Shown here: one piece after another, positions 17,741 through 26,836 of the stretch | Layout of the letters: each line of letters opens with the position of its first letter | How positions within the stretch are numbered: position 1 is the first letter of the stretch | NCBI GenBank assembly: GCA_021776095.1 | Contig: JAJFGO010000066.1 | Location: forward strand, 46,018-110,017 | Origin: Kiloniellaceae bacterium | Lineage (GTDB): Bacteria > Pseudomonadota > Alphaproteobacteria > Kiloniellales > J153 | Length of the DNA: 64,000 nt | Direction: 5' to 3' | The notes under the pieces: generated by a model | Databases searched by the model: none | What the model saw: only the letters and a program-made list of their open reading frames with translations | Told to the model about the DNA's origin: nothing | Translations under genes and position numbers: made by a program

Positions 17741-17959
17741 TACGTGCAAGAGTGAGGTGCTCGACGTCCATCTCGTGCCTCTACAATTGAAACGTCCGGG
17801 CCATGCTAGCGCAGCCGGACGCGATCTACCATGCGGCATGTCTCGCGCCGAGGCCGCCTACGGTCTTAAGACTCTGGGATTTTCCCCGTTGGTGCTATTC
17901 TGAATTCGACCGCGCGGCACAAAGAGGTTGCCGGGCCCTGTGGGGGAGGCTTGGAGCAC

Positions 17960-18343
17960 ATGAACCTTGAACGCGTCATCTTCGGATTCTTTATCGTCCT
18001 CGCGTTGACTCTGAACTTCGGCTTCGTGATCGGTGAGATCGACAACCCCGACCATCACAGCACCCTGGAGTTGTTTTTCGTCATTATCGTCAACCTGGTC
18101 GCCACTGGGCTGAAACTGGGCGATCGCTCCCAGATTGGCGCCGTCTTATTGGCGACCAGCCTGGTCGCCGACCTGCAGCTTATCGCCGCGGCGATCACCT
18201 GGGCGATCGCGGTACACGTCAGCGAGGTCGGAATGGTGCCCAATGTGATGGCGACAATCGTGTCTCTGTCCAGCGGCGCGTTGGTCGCCAATATCATCTC
18301 GGTCACCATGCTGACCGGGGAGACTCTGATGATGCGCCGCTGA
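17960..18343 (+). CDS. small membrane protein preceding a potassium channel
   Basis: The 127-residue product has three or four hydrophobic segments: residues 5-25, 35-55, 65-90 and 95-115. It has no enzymatic motif. I start it at the ATG at 17960, which has GGGAGG 10 bases upstream; a TTG three codons earlier is also open. It ends 10 bases before the RCK-containing potassium channel gene, so the two are surely co-transcribed and the small protein may be a channel subunit or partner. I do not recognise a named family with certainty. Confidence 0.75.
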   Translation: MNLERVIFGFFIVLALTLNFGFVIGEIDNPDHHSTLELFFVIIVNLVATGLKLGDRSQIGAVLLATSLVADLQLIAAAITWAIAVHVSEVGMVPNVMATIVSLSSGALVANIISVTMLTGETLMMRR

Positions 18344-18353
18344 GATTTCCACG

Positions 18354-20096
18354 ATGCGAAAATCGCCGAGCTCGAGCCGGGTTACTTACATCATCCTGCG
18401 CTATATGCGCCGGCCAATCATCGTTCTGATCACCGTCTATGCCGCTTCCATGCTCGGTTGGACCCTGATTCCCGGTTTGGACGCCCAAGGCAATCCGGCC
18501 TACATGAGCTTTTTCCACGCCTTTTATTTTCTCGCCTATACGGTGACCACGACCGGTTTCGGCGAGCTGCCTCAGATTTATACCGAGGCGCAGCGCATGT
18601 GGGGGATCGTGTCGCTTTATGCCGGCGTGATCGCCTGGTTCTACGCGCTGGGCTCCATCATTCGCCTGGTGCAGAACCCAGAATTCCAGCAGTCCGTCGC
18701 GGAGCGGCGCTTCGCCAAGGTGGTGGCACGACTGCGCGAGCCGTTCTGCATTATCTGCGGTTTTGGCAATACCGGGGCCCTGCTGACCCGCGGCTTGACC
18801 GACGAAGGCCTGACCGTGATCGTCGTGGATCGGAATCCGGAGCGCATAAAGACCCTGCTGCTGCGCGACTACCGGACGCCGGTGGCTGGGCTCTGCGCCG
18901 ATGCCCGCCTGACCGAACACATGATCGAAGCCGGAATGCTCAAACCCAATTGCAAGTCCGTGGTTGCCTTGACCCAGGACGAGGAAGTCAATCTGAAGAT
19001 CGCGGTCACCGCCAGCCTGTTGAACCGGGACGTCTCAGTCATGGTTCAATCGACCTCCGAAACCTACGAGGAAACCCTGGCTACCCTGGGCGACAAGGTA
19101 CACATCATCGACCCGTTTCAGACCTACGCGAAATACCTGACCGCGGTTATTGAGAACCCGGCGATCCATAGCTTGAATCAATGGCTCGCCGGTACGCCGG
19201 GGGCGACCTTGGATCAGCGGACCTATCCGCCCAAGGGGCTGTGGATTCTTTGCGGTTTCGGGCGCATGGGCCACTGGATTCGCGATTCCCTGGAGTCCCA
19301 GGGTGACGCGACGGTGGTGATCGAGCCCAACCCCTCCGCCTCCGACGAGTCGCTCGACGGCATGATCGTCGGCCGGGCCGGCCAGGAAAACTTGCTGAAA
19401 GCGGACATCGAGCACGCGGTCGGCATCGTGGCCGGAACGCCCAGCGATACCGACAATCTGAGCATTTTACTCAACGCCCGGATCTTGAACCCGAATATCT
19501 TCCTCTTGGTTCGGCAGAACCGCTTTCGCAATTTGGAAGTGTTCGAGGCGGCGCAGGCAGATTTCACCATGATGCCCAGCCTGGTTTCCGCCCGGCGGAT
19601 TCTGTTCCTGCTGGTCGCGCCCCTGCTCAAATCCTTCTTCGAGACCCTGCATGGGCCCGAATTCTTGGCTCGGGACGGGGGCCTGAACGCGGCCGTCGAT
19701 GCCCTGGCCAAGACCGTGGGTGGCGCCCAGCCGCGACTCTGGACCCTGGATACCGGCGCCGACGCCGGCGCCCTGCGCCGCGTCATGCGGGACGGGACCG
19801 CCATCTCCTTGGACGACATCCTGCGCGATCCGGAGAACCGCGACCGGCGGCTCGCTTGCCTGCCGCTGGTCGTGGAATCGGGCGGGGACCCTGTCGTCAT
19901 GCCGGCGTCGACGACGACTGTACGCCTGGGCGATCGGATTCTATTTTGCGGCACGCCGCGCGCGGTGCGCTTGCTGGAGGCGACCCTGAATAACGAATAT
20001 ACCCTGCGTTACCTGATCTCAGGCGTCGAGGCGCCACGCGGCTACGTCATGCAGTGGCTCACGCGCAAGATGGCCGCCCGCCCGGTCAGGGCCTAA
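18354..20096 (+). CDS. potassium channel with two RCK/TrkA-N domains
   Basis: This 580-residue protein has a membrane segment at about residues 20-40, a pore loop with selectivity-filter-like TVTTTGFGE near residue 68, and a second membrane helix at 80-100. Two cytoplasmic nucleotide-binding domains follow: ICGFGNTGALLTRGL with its VVDRN acid around residue 160, and LCGFGRMGHWIRDSL around residue 300. A C-terminal TrkA-C-like part ends the protein. Two RCK domains on one chain recall MthK-type and Kch-type gating rings. The filter TTTGFGE departs from the common TVGYGD. The protein sits in the inner membrane and probably gates on nucleotides or ions. Confidence 0.9.
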   Translation: MRKSPSSSRVTYIILRYMRRPIIVLITVYAASMLGWTLIPGLDAQGNPAYMSFFHAFYFLAYTVTTTGFGELPQIYTEAQRMWGIVSLYAGVIAWFYALGSIIRLVQNPEFQQSVAERRFAKVVARLREPFCIICGFGNTGALLTRGLTDEGLTVIVVDRNPERIKTLLLRDYRTPVAGLCADARLTEHMIEAGMLKPNCKSVVALTQDEEVNLKIAVTASLLNRDVSVMVQSTSETYEETLATLGDKVHIIDPFQTYAKYLTAVIENPAIHSLNQWLAGTPGATLDQRTYPPKGLWILCGFGRMGHWIRDSLESQGDATVVIEPNPSASDESLDGMIVGRAGQENLLKADIEHAVGIVAGTPSDTDNLSILLNARILNPNIFLLVRQNRFRNLEVFEAAQADFTMMPSLVSARRILFLLVAPLLKSFFETLHGPEFLARDGGLNAAVDALAKTVGGAQPRLWTLDTGADAGALRRVMRDGTAISLDDILRDPENRDRRLACLPLVVESGGDPVVMPASTTTVRLGDRILFCGTPRAVRLLEATLNNEYTLRYLISGVEAPRGYVMQWLTRKMAARPVRA

Positions 20097-20136
20097 ACGA
20101 ACTCAGATCCAGACAAAGCCCGAGAGGAAGATTGCC

Positions 20137-21600
20137 ATGTCGACCACCGTCATCCGCAACGCCGATTGGGCGATCCTTTGGGATCAGGAGCAAGGCCGCC
20201 AAGTCTTCGCGCGCGACACCGATATCGCCTTCACCGGTGACCGCATCGTCTTCGCCGGAGCCAGGTATGAGGGCAGGGCGGACCGGGCGATCGAGGGTGC
20301 CGGGCACTTGGTCATGCCCGGGCTGGTCAACGTCCATTCCCATCTGCTGTCGGAAAACATCGGCCGCGGCGTGACCGAGGAGATTGCCAACCCGGCGCTC
20401 TACATGAGCGCGGTGGCCGACCCGAAACCGGTGTTCCTGCCCGGACACTCGATGGATTCCGCCACGGCCCTGGCCAAGGCCTTGCGGGCTGCGACCCGCA
20501 TGGCAATTCACGAACTGCTGACCAGCGGCACTACAACAGTCGCCGATCTGGCGATACCCTACGACGGCTGGCTCGACACCTTGGCCGGGACCGGTATCCG
20601 GGCGGTCGCGGCGCCCATGTACCGTTCCGCCGCTTGGGTCGCGCGCACTGGTTTTACCGTGGAATACGACTGGGACGACGCGGCCGGCGCGCGTGCCTTT
20701 GCGGCGGCTGTCGAGGCCATGGAAGCAGCGGAAAAACACCCCAGCGGCCGCCTTTCCGCCATGGTCAGCCCGGCCCAGGTGGATACGTGTACCGAAGAGC
20801 TTTTGCGCGACAGCCTGGCCCTGGCCGAGGAGCGCGGCTGGCCGCTGACCCTACACACCAGCCAATGCGTTTGGGACGTTCTGGAAATCACCCGGCGCCA
20901 CGGCAAGACACCGGTCCAATGGCTGGCCGACATCGGCGTTCTGACCCCGCGCATGATCCTGGGCCACGCCATTTTCCTGGATCACCATTCCTGGGTTACC
21001 TGGCACAGTGAGCGGGACCTCGATCTGATCGCCCAATCCGGTGCCTCGGTCGCTCATTGCCCGCTGGTATTTTCGCGCTATGGCCAGATGCTCGAGAGCT
21101 TCGGCGGCTATTGGCGCGCCGGGGTCAACATGGCCTTCGGTACCGATACCCAGCCCCACAACATGCTGGAGGAGATGCGCCTGGCCGCCACCTTGTCGCG
21201 CATCGCCGGCCGCCACGCGGAGGACACCAACTTGGGCGCGGTTTTCCATGCCGCCACCATCGGCGGCGCGCAGGCCTTGGGCCGCGACGACATCGGCCGC
21301 CTTGCGCCCGGCGCCAAGGCCGATTTGGTGCTGGCCGATCTCGGACACCCGGCCATGCGCCCGGCGCGAGATCCCTTGCGGTCCCTGGTGTTCTCAGCCG
21401 CCGACCGGGCGGTCCGCGGCGTTTATGTGGATGGCCGGGAGGTGGTGCGCGACGGCATGGCGCTGACCATCGATCTGGAAGATGCCGCGCGTGGGCTGGA
21501 AACGGCCCAGGCCGAGGGTTTGGCGAGTGCCGCGACCCGCGACCGGCTCGGCCGCGACGCTGAAACTCTCTCGCCGCTGTCCCTGGCCTTGCGCGATTAG
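20137..21600 (+). CDS. amidohydrolase family protein (TRZ/ATZ, cytosine/guanine deaminase-like)
   Basis: A 487-residue metal-dependent hydrolase of the SsnA/TrzA-like group. The metal ligands are all present: HSH in MPGLVNVHSHL (about residue 67), His in LTLHTSQ (about 247), His in ILGHAIFLD (about 280) and Asp in FGTDTQPHN (about 336). RLAPGAKADLVLADL is the usual C-terminal strand. It probably removes an amine or chloride from a heterocycle or other amidine in the cytoplasm; the natural substrate is unknown. AGAGGAAG lies about 7 bases before the ATG. Its stop overlaps that of the convergent SDR gene (TTAG shared), so it stands alone. Confidence 0.87.
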   Translation: MSTTVIRNADWAILWDQEQGRQVFARDTDIAFTGDRIVFAGARYEGRADRAIEGAGHLVMPGLVNVHSHLLSENIGRGVTEEIANPALYMSAVADPKPVFLPGHSMDSATALAKALRAATRMAIHELLTSGTTTVADLAIPYDGWLDTLAGTGIRAVAAPMYRSAAWVARTGFTVEYDWDDAAGARAFAAAVEAMEAAEKHPSGRLSAMVSPAQVDTCTEELLRDSLALAEERGWPLTLHTSQCVWDVLEITRRHGKTPVQWLADIGVLTPRMILGHAIFLDHHSWVTWHSERDLDLIAQSGASVAHCPLVFSRYGQMLESFGGYWRAGVNMAFGTDTQPHNMLEEMRLAATLSRIAGRHAEDTNLGAVFHAATIGGAQALGRDDIGRLAPGAKADLVLADLGHPAMRPARDPLRSLVFSAADRAVRGVYVDGREVVRDGMALTIDLEDAARGLETAQAEGLASAATRDRLGRDAETLSPLSLALRD

Positions 21601-22322
21601 ACGTGCGCGACCTCGCCGCTCTTGGTGCAGGCCGCCTCGGCCAGGTCCACGAATACCTCGGTGATCTCCTCCGGGGCGGGCAGGGTATCCGGGTCCTCGC
21701 CGGGGAAGGCTTCGCGCCGCATGGCGGTGCGTGCGATGCCCGGATCCACGATATTGGCGCGGACCTCGGTCTTGCGGGTTTCCGCCGCGTAGGTCCTGAC
21801 CAGTGCCTCCAGCGCCGCCTTGGAGACCGCGTAGGGGCCCCAATAGGCATGGGCACCCCTGGCCGCGCCGGAGGTGACGAAGATCGCCCGGCCGGCCTCG
21901 GAGCGGCGCAGCAGCGGGTCGAGGCTGCGGATCAGGCGCCAGTTGGCGGTCAGGTTGAGATCCATGACCTCGGCCCAGCGTTTCGGCTTGATATGGCCGA
22001 GCGGCGAGAGGCCGCCCAGCATCCCAGCGTTGCCGACCAGCACGTCCAGCTTGCCGTAGCGCTCGAAGAGCGAGGCGCCGAGCTGGTCTATGGCGTCATG
22101 CTGGCGCAAGTCGAGCGGCACCAGTAGGGCGTTGGGGGCGCCGGCCGCGCGCACCGCGTCGTCGGTTTCCTCCAGGCCGCCGACCGTGCGGGCGAGCAGG
22201 ATCAGTTGCGCCCCTTCGGCGGCGAAACGCTTGGCGACCGCCGCGCCGATCCCGCGCGAGGCGCCGGTGACCAGGGCGATACGCCCCGCCAGTCGGCCCT
22301 CTTGCGATGCGGCCCCGCTCAT
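21597..22322 (-). CDS. short-chain dehydrogenase/reductase
   Basis: The 241-residue product has the classic SDR signatures: TGASRGIG (residues about 19-26), NAG in LVGNAGMLGG, catalytic Ser in VTSGAARG and YAVSK. VDPGIARTAMRREAFPGED gives the substrate-loop region. It resembles the YciK-like SDR commonly found just after purF in alphaproteobacteria. The start codon overlaps the DUF2937 stop by 4 bases, so it is translationally coupled in the radA-cvpA-purF run. Cofactor is probably NADP(H) given the Arg after TGAS; substrate unknown. Confidence 0.9.
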   Translation of the reverse strand: MSGAASQEGRLAGRIALVTGASRGIGAAVAKRFAAEGAQLILLARTVGGLEETDDAVRAAGAPNALLVPLDLRQHDAIDQLGASLFERYGKLDVLVGNAGMLGGLSPLGHIKPKRWAEVMDLNLTANWRLIRSLDPLLRRSEAGRAIFVTSGAARGAHAYWGPYAVSKAALEALVRTYAAETRKTEVRANIVDPGIARTAMRREAFPGEDPDTLPAPEEITEVFVDLAEAACTKSGEVAHV

Positions 22323-22819
22323 ACCGCGCGCCGTCGTCGAAGCGCGGCCGAAACCACGCGTTTACCGGCCCCGGCGCCCAGCAGTCCGCCCAGCATGCCG
22401 ATCAGGGCATAGCTGAGCCCTTCGGTGCCGAGCGGCAGGGCGGGCTGAAAATCGTCCAGCGCGGCGCGGGCGATGGGGACCTCAGCGTGTCCGGCAAAGC
22501 GCAGGGGCCGGGTTGCGATGGGCGCCTCGCGCAGCGCCGCAAAGGCCGCCTCCAGGCGTACCAGGTCGCTCGCTTGCGCCTGCATGACCCGGCCCTGGCG
22601 GCGCACCGGGGACTGCGCGTCGCGCAGGAACACGTCGATATAGGCCTCGAGGCTCAGATGCTCCAGGCGGGCCGCGTCCTCGACCCGCGCGATCTCGATC
22701 CGGGCCTGGTCCAGCCGGCCGCCCAGGCGCTGCAGGTACTGGTCGTAGAAGGCCGGAAACTGCGACAGCAGCGCCGCGCCGGCCAACGCCGCCAGGGCAC
22801 GCGAAGCGCGGCTCAGCAT
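22319..22819 (-). CDS. DUF2937 family membrane protein
   Basis: The 166-residue product (from the ATG at 22819) has ALAALAGAALLSQFPAFYDQ followed by YLQRLGGRLD, the signature start of DUF2937, a helical middle, and a hydrophobic C-terminal segment (EGLSYALIGMLGGLLGAGAGKRV). It is probably an inner-membrane protein with a periplasmic coiled domain. An earlier ATG at 22894 is open, but the extra 25 residues do not look like the family; neither start has a good ribosome binding site. It lies between purF (64 to 139 bases upstream) and the SDR gene, which its stop overlaps. Function unknown. Confidence 0.7.
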   Translation of the reverse strand: MLSRASRALAALAGAALLSQFPAFYDQYLQRLGGRLDQARIEIARVEDAARLEHLSLEAYIDVFLRDAQSPVRRQGRVMQAQASDLVRLEAAFAALREAPIATRPLRFAGHAEVPIARAALDDFQPALPLGTEGLSYALIGMLGGLLGAGAGKRVVSAALRRRRAV

Positions 22820-22957
22820 GGCGGTGTGAGATATGAAGACGAGGCCAAGCGGATCGGGTCCTTTCGCGGCCGCGGAATAGGTTGGGTTTAGCATGCGCGC
22901 GCGGTCTTACTTTTCCGGTAAAATACGGCAGAACTGGGGACGGCGGAAACTTGGTTG

Positions 22958-24499
22958 CTAGGCCATTTCGGCGAGCAGGGAGAGTTGACGCCCGTCCTCG
23001 GGACCTTCGGAATCGGTCAGGCGGGTCGGGTACTCGCCGGTGAAACAAGCATCGCAGAACTGTGGGCTGTCGTCGTCGCGCGCGGTCTCGCCCATGGCCC
23101 GGTACAGGCCGTCCATGGAAATGAAGGCCAGGCTGTCGACCCCGATGTGCTCGACCATGCCCTCGATATCGAAGCGCGAGGCGAGCAGTTCGGTCGGTTC
23201 CGGCGTGTCGATGCCGTAGAAACAGGGATGCGCGGTCGGCGGCGCGGCGATGCGCATGTGCACCTCGGTCGCGCCGGCCGCGCGCACCATCTCCACGATC
23301 TTGACCGAGGTGGTGCCGCGCACGATCGAATCGTCGACCAGGATGACCCGCTTGCCGGTCAGGCTGGCGCGGTTCGCGTTGTGCTTCAACTTGACGCCCA
23401 GATTGCGGATTTGTTGCGCCGGTTCGATAAAGGTGCGCCCGACATAGTGATTGCGGATGATGCCCAGGTCGAAGGGTATGCCGGAGGCTTCGGCGTAGCC
23501 GATCGCGGCCGGCACGCCGGAATCCGGCACCGGCACTACCAGATCGGCGTCGACCGGCGCCTCGCGGGTCAGCTCGGCGCCGATTTGCTTGCGCCGCTCA
23601 TAAACGCTGGCGCCCTCGATAAGAGAATCGGGGCGCGCGAAATAGATGTACTCGAAAACGCAAAAGCGCTGACGCATCGGTGGAAAGGGCCGAAGGCTGT
23701 GAATCCCCGACGCGTCGAGCACAACCATCTCGCCAGGCTCCACCCCACGCAAAAACTCGGCGCCGATGATGTCGAGCGCGCAGGTCTCCGAGGCCAGGAT
23801 ATAAGCGCCGGCCTTGCGGCCGATCACCAGAGGCCGGACGCCAAGCGGATCGCGCACTCCGATGACGCAGGAATCGGTCATCGCGACCAGGGAAAACGCG
23901 CCCTCGACCTGGCGCAGGGCGTTGGTCAGGCGGTCGACCACGTTCTTGCGGGCCGAGGTCGCCATGAGGTGGATGAACACCTCGGTGTCCGAGGTTGAAT
24001 GGAACAGCGAACCCCGGCTGACAAGTTGCCGCCGCAAGGTTAGGGCATTGGTCAGGTTGCCGTTATGGGCCAGGGCGAAACCGCCGAACTCGAGATCGGC
24101 AAATAGGGGCTGCACGTTACGCAGCGCCGTTTCGCCGCTGGTCGCGTAGCGGACATGGCCGATCGCCAGGTGCCCGACCAAGCGGGTCATGACGTTCTCG
24201 CTGGCGAAGATATCGCCGACCAGCCCCTGGTCCCGGTGGGCATGGAACTGGTGGCCATCGAAGCTGACCATACCGGCTGCTTCCTGGCCCCGGTGTTGCA
24301 AGGCGTGCAGGCCCAGGGCGGTCAAGGTCGCCGCGTCGTTGGCGGTGCCGAAGACCCCGAAGATGCCACATTCCTCGCGTGGCTTGTCGGCGTCGGGGTC
24401 GCGCAGGAAGGGGTGGTCGGGCAGGGCGGGAAGCCGGGCTATCGAGTGGTCGCTTGGCGCCGCGGTATGGCTCGGCCTCGCGGGGTCGCTTGGGATCAT
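22958..24499 (-). CDS. purF: amidophosphoribosyltransferase
   Basis: This 513-residue enzyme makes phosphoribosylamine from PRPP and glutamine, the first step of purine synthesis. After a 43-residue propeptide, Cys44 in EECGIFGVFG is the glutaminase nucleophile once processed. Glutaminase motifs GHVRYATSG and ALAHNGNLTN follow. The phosphoribosyltransferase half has the PRPP loop VILVDDSIVRGTTS, and CFYGIDTP lies in the family-typical place. The propeptide is longer than the usual 10-15 residues, so a start further in is possible, though no better one is evident. Its start overlaps the cvpA stop by 4 bases. Confidence 0.96.
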   Translation of the reverse strand: MIPSDPARPSHTAAPSDHSIARLPALPDHPFLRDPDADKPREECGIFGVFGTANDAATLTALGLHALQHRGQEAAGMVSFDGHQFHAHRDQGLVGDIFASENVMTRLVGHLAIGHVRYATSGETALRNVQPLFADLEFGGFALAHNGNLTNALTLRRQLVSRGSLFHSTSDTEVFIHLMATSARKNVVDRLTNALRQVEGAFSLVAMTDSCVIGVRDPLGVRPLVIGRKAGAYILASETCALDIIGAEFLRGVEPGEMVVLDASGIHSLRPFPPMRQRFCVFEYIYFARPDSLIEGASVYERRKQIGAELTREAPVDADLVVPVPDSGVPAAIGYAEASGIPFDLGIIRNHYVGRTFIEPAQQIRNLGVKLKHNANRASLTGKRVILVDDSIVRGTTSVKIVEMVRAAGATEVHMRIAAPPTAHPCFYGIDTPEPTELLASRFDIEGMVEHIGVDSLAFISMDGLYRAMGETARDDDSPQFCDACFTGEYPTRLTDSEGPEDGRQLSLLAEMA

Positions 24500-25188
24500 C
24501 GTTCGGCTTCCTTGGCGCTGGTACTTTCTTGCGTGGTCGCTTCGATCAGTCGCTGCATGGCGTCGCGTTCCTTGCCCTTATAGCCGGGCTTGTCGGTGTC
24601 CAAAGTTCCCTTGGTGGCGGGGCTGAGCAGTTCTTGGTATTGGTCGCCGGAGATCCCGCTCGGGCCGTCGACCCGTGCCGATCGCGCCACGCCGTCACCC
24701 AAACGGCCGGGAATCAGATCGGCGATGAGGGTTCCGCCCCGTTCGACCAGCGGCAGGCCCCGGGCCTCGGCAATCCATCCCGGATGGTCCTCGCGCGGCA
24801 CCACCCACAGCAGCATCAGCCAGGCGATACACACCAGCACCGCGCCGCGCAGGGCCCCGAACAAGAGCCCCAGCGAGCGGTCGAGCGGCCCTAGAGCACT
24901 GTCGCGCACCCGGCGCGAGAGCAGCCGCGTGACGATCGAAAGCACGATCAGTACGACCAGGAAGATCGCAATTCCAGCGGTCATGTCGGCCATGATTTCT
25001 GAGGGGATATACTTGCGCGCCTCGGGCTGCGCGTAGGGAAAGCCATAGAGCGTGGCCACGCCGGCGCCGATCCACGATCCGATCGCCAGAAGCTCATGCA
25101 CGAAGCCGCGAAAGAACGCGAAAGCGGCTGACAGAGCCAAAATCAGGACGATCCCGAGATCGGTCGGATTGATGGGTAGGCTGTCCAT
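24496..25188 (-). CDS. cvpA: CvpA family membrane protein
   Basis: The 230-residue product has four hydrophobic segments in its first 125 residues (TDLGIVLILALSAAFAFFRG, a second at about 33-50, a third at about 65-90 and LLFGALRGAVLVCIAWLMLL), followed by a soluble, charged tail. CvpA proteins are required for colicin V production in E. coli and for envelope stress tolerance. The gene lies between radA and purF, its usual place, and overlaps the purF start by 4 bases. The extended C-terminal tail (about residues 135-230) is typical of alphaproteobacterial members. Confidence 0.9.
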   Translation of the reverse strand: MDSLPINPTDLGIVLILALSAAFAFFRGFVHELLAIGSWIGAGVATLYGFPYAQPEARKYIPSEIMADMTAGIAIFLVVLIVLSIVTRLLSRRVRDSALGPLDRSLGLLFGALRGAVLVCIAWLMLLWVVPREDHPGWIAEARGLPLVERGGTLIADLIPGRLGDGVARSARVDGPSGISGDQYQELLSPATKGTLDTDKPGYKGKERDAMQRLIEATTQESTSAKEAER

Positions 25189-25195
25189 GGGGCGC

Positions 25196-26734
25196 CTAGT
25201 CGAACTCGGTGGCCGCCGCGCCGGCCGCCCCCGCCGATCTGCGCGCGATCCGCCTGGCGGTGAGCGGGGCCAGGGTCTCGATCAAGTCGTTCAAGTGGGC
25301 GATCTCCTGTATCTCCAGGCCTAGTCCGGCCGCCTTGCGGCCTTCGCCAGCCATGTTCCGCCCCTTGTCCCGCGCCCCCTTCGACCCGCTAGCTCCACCA
25401 TGCCCTGCGCTCTTCGGCCTGCTGGCCCGGCGCGGTGGGATTATAGCACGTGTAAAGCCCAGTTTGGCGGCCTCCTTCAGCCGGGCTTCGCCGCGCCCCA
25501 CGGCACGAACCTCGCCGGATAGCCCAATTTCGCCGAATACCACCGTCTCCGCCGGTACCGGCTCGTCGCTGACCGCCGATATCAGGGCCGCGGCCACGGC
25601 CAAATCCGCTGCCGGTTCGCCGATACGAAGGCCGCCTGCCACGTTTAGATAGACCTCCTTGCCCGCGAATACCAGCCCGCAACGCGCCTCCAGAACCGCC
25701 AGGACCATGGCCAGGCGGGCGCTGTCCCAGCCGACCACGGCACGCCTCGGCGTGGCCAGAGGCGACGGCGAGGCCAGGGCTTGAATTTCGACCAAAACCG
25801 GCCGTGTGCCCTCGATTCCGGCGAAAACGGCGGCCCCGGCCACATTGCCGTGCCGCTCGGACAGGAACAGGGCGGAGGGATTGGCAACCTCGCTCAGGCC
25901 ACCGTCGCTCATCTCGAAGACCCCAATTTCGTCGGTCGGGCCATAGCGGTTCTTGCTTGCCCGCAGGATGCGGAAGGGATGGCCGCGCTCGCCCTCAAAG
26001 GTCAGGACCGTATCGACCATGTGTTCCAGCACCTTGGGCCCGGCCAACTGGCCGTCCTTGGTGACGTGGCCGACCAGCAGCAGGGCAAAACCGCGCCGCT
26101 TGGCCAGGCGAATCAGCTCATGGGCGCTGGCCCGGACCTGGGACACCGTGCCGGGTGCCGATTCCAGGGTATCCACATAGAGCGTCTGGATCGAATCCAC
26201 GATTACGGCGGCCGGCGTCTCGGCTGCGTCCAGGCTGGCCGCGATATCGCGGACCGAGGTCGCGGTAGCCAACTGAACATGGGCGCCGCCCAAGCCTAGG
26301 CGATGGGCCCGCAGGCGCAGTTGCTCGACCGCCTCCTCGCCGGAGATATAGGCGATCGGCGGCCCGGAGGCGCGCCCCGATGGCCCCCCCAGGGCGGCCG
26401 CGACCTGGATCAGCAGGGTCGATTTGCCGACTCCGGGGTCGCCGCCAAGCAGCACCGCGGAGCCGGGCACCAGCCCGCCGCCGCAGACCCGGTCGAATTC
26501 GGCCAACCCGCAGGGCCGTCGCGCTTCGCGGGCGCCGGTGCCATCTAGGCCGACAAACTCAACATGTCCGGCGCGTCGGCCGCGGCCCGCCTTGCCCAGG
26601 CCGCCCGGCGCCGCCTCACGTGGGATTTCCTCGACGATGCTGTTCCACTCGCCACAGGCGTCGCAACGCCCGCCCCAGCGCGCGCTCAGCGCCCCGCAGG
26701 ATTGGCAGACATAGCGATGTTGAGGCTTCGCCAT
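25196..26734 (-). CDS. radA: DNA repair protein RadA (Sms)
   Basis: The 512-residue protein starts with a four-cysteine zinc finger (CQSCGALSARWGGRCDACG), then a RecA-like ATPase with Walker A GGDPGVGKSTLL, the RadA-specific KNRYG (ASKNRYGPTDEIG), and a C-terminal Lon-like domain ending in FTRAIIPPR. RadA promotes branch migration in recombination and helps mature joint DNA. A low-complexity Gly/Lys/Ala insert (about residues 445-480) interrupts the C-terminal domain; it is not usual in the family and may be disordered. The stop is 7 bases from the cvpA start, so it heads the cvpA-purF group. Confidence 0.94.
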   Translation of the reverse strand: MAKPQHRYVCQSCGALSARWGGRCDACGEWNSIVEEIPREAAPGGLGKAGRGRRAGHVEFVGLDGTGAREARRPCGLAEFDRVCGGGLVPGSAVLLGGDPGVGKSTLLIQVAAALGGPSGRASGPPIAYISGEEAVEQLRLRAHRLGLGGAHVQLATATSVRDIAASLDAAETPAAVIVDSIQTLYVDTLESAPGTVSQVRASAHELIRLAKRRGFALLLVGHVTKDGQLAGPKVLEHMVDTVLTFEGERGHPFRILRASKNRYGPTDEIGVFEMSDGGLSEVANPSALFLSERHGNVAGAAVFAGIEGTRPVLVEIQALASPSPLATPRRAVVGWDSARLAMVLAVLEARCGLVFAGKEVYLNVAGGLRIGEPAADLAVAAALISAVSDEPVPAETVVFGEIGLSGEVRAVGRGEARLKEAAKLGFTRAIIPPRRASRPKSAGHGGASGSKGARDKGRNMAGEGRKAAGLGLEIQEIAHLNDLIETLAPLTARRIARRSAGAAGAAATEFD

Positions 26735-26836
26735 TATTCGATCAGCCGTTCAGGCCGTGCCATGGCCGGTCACCCAGCTACGATCCCATAACCACCCGCA
26801 GGCTGCCATGATGTTGAGATCCGACAGTCTCGGCCC

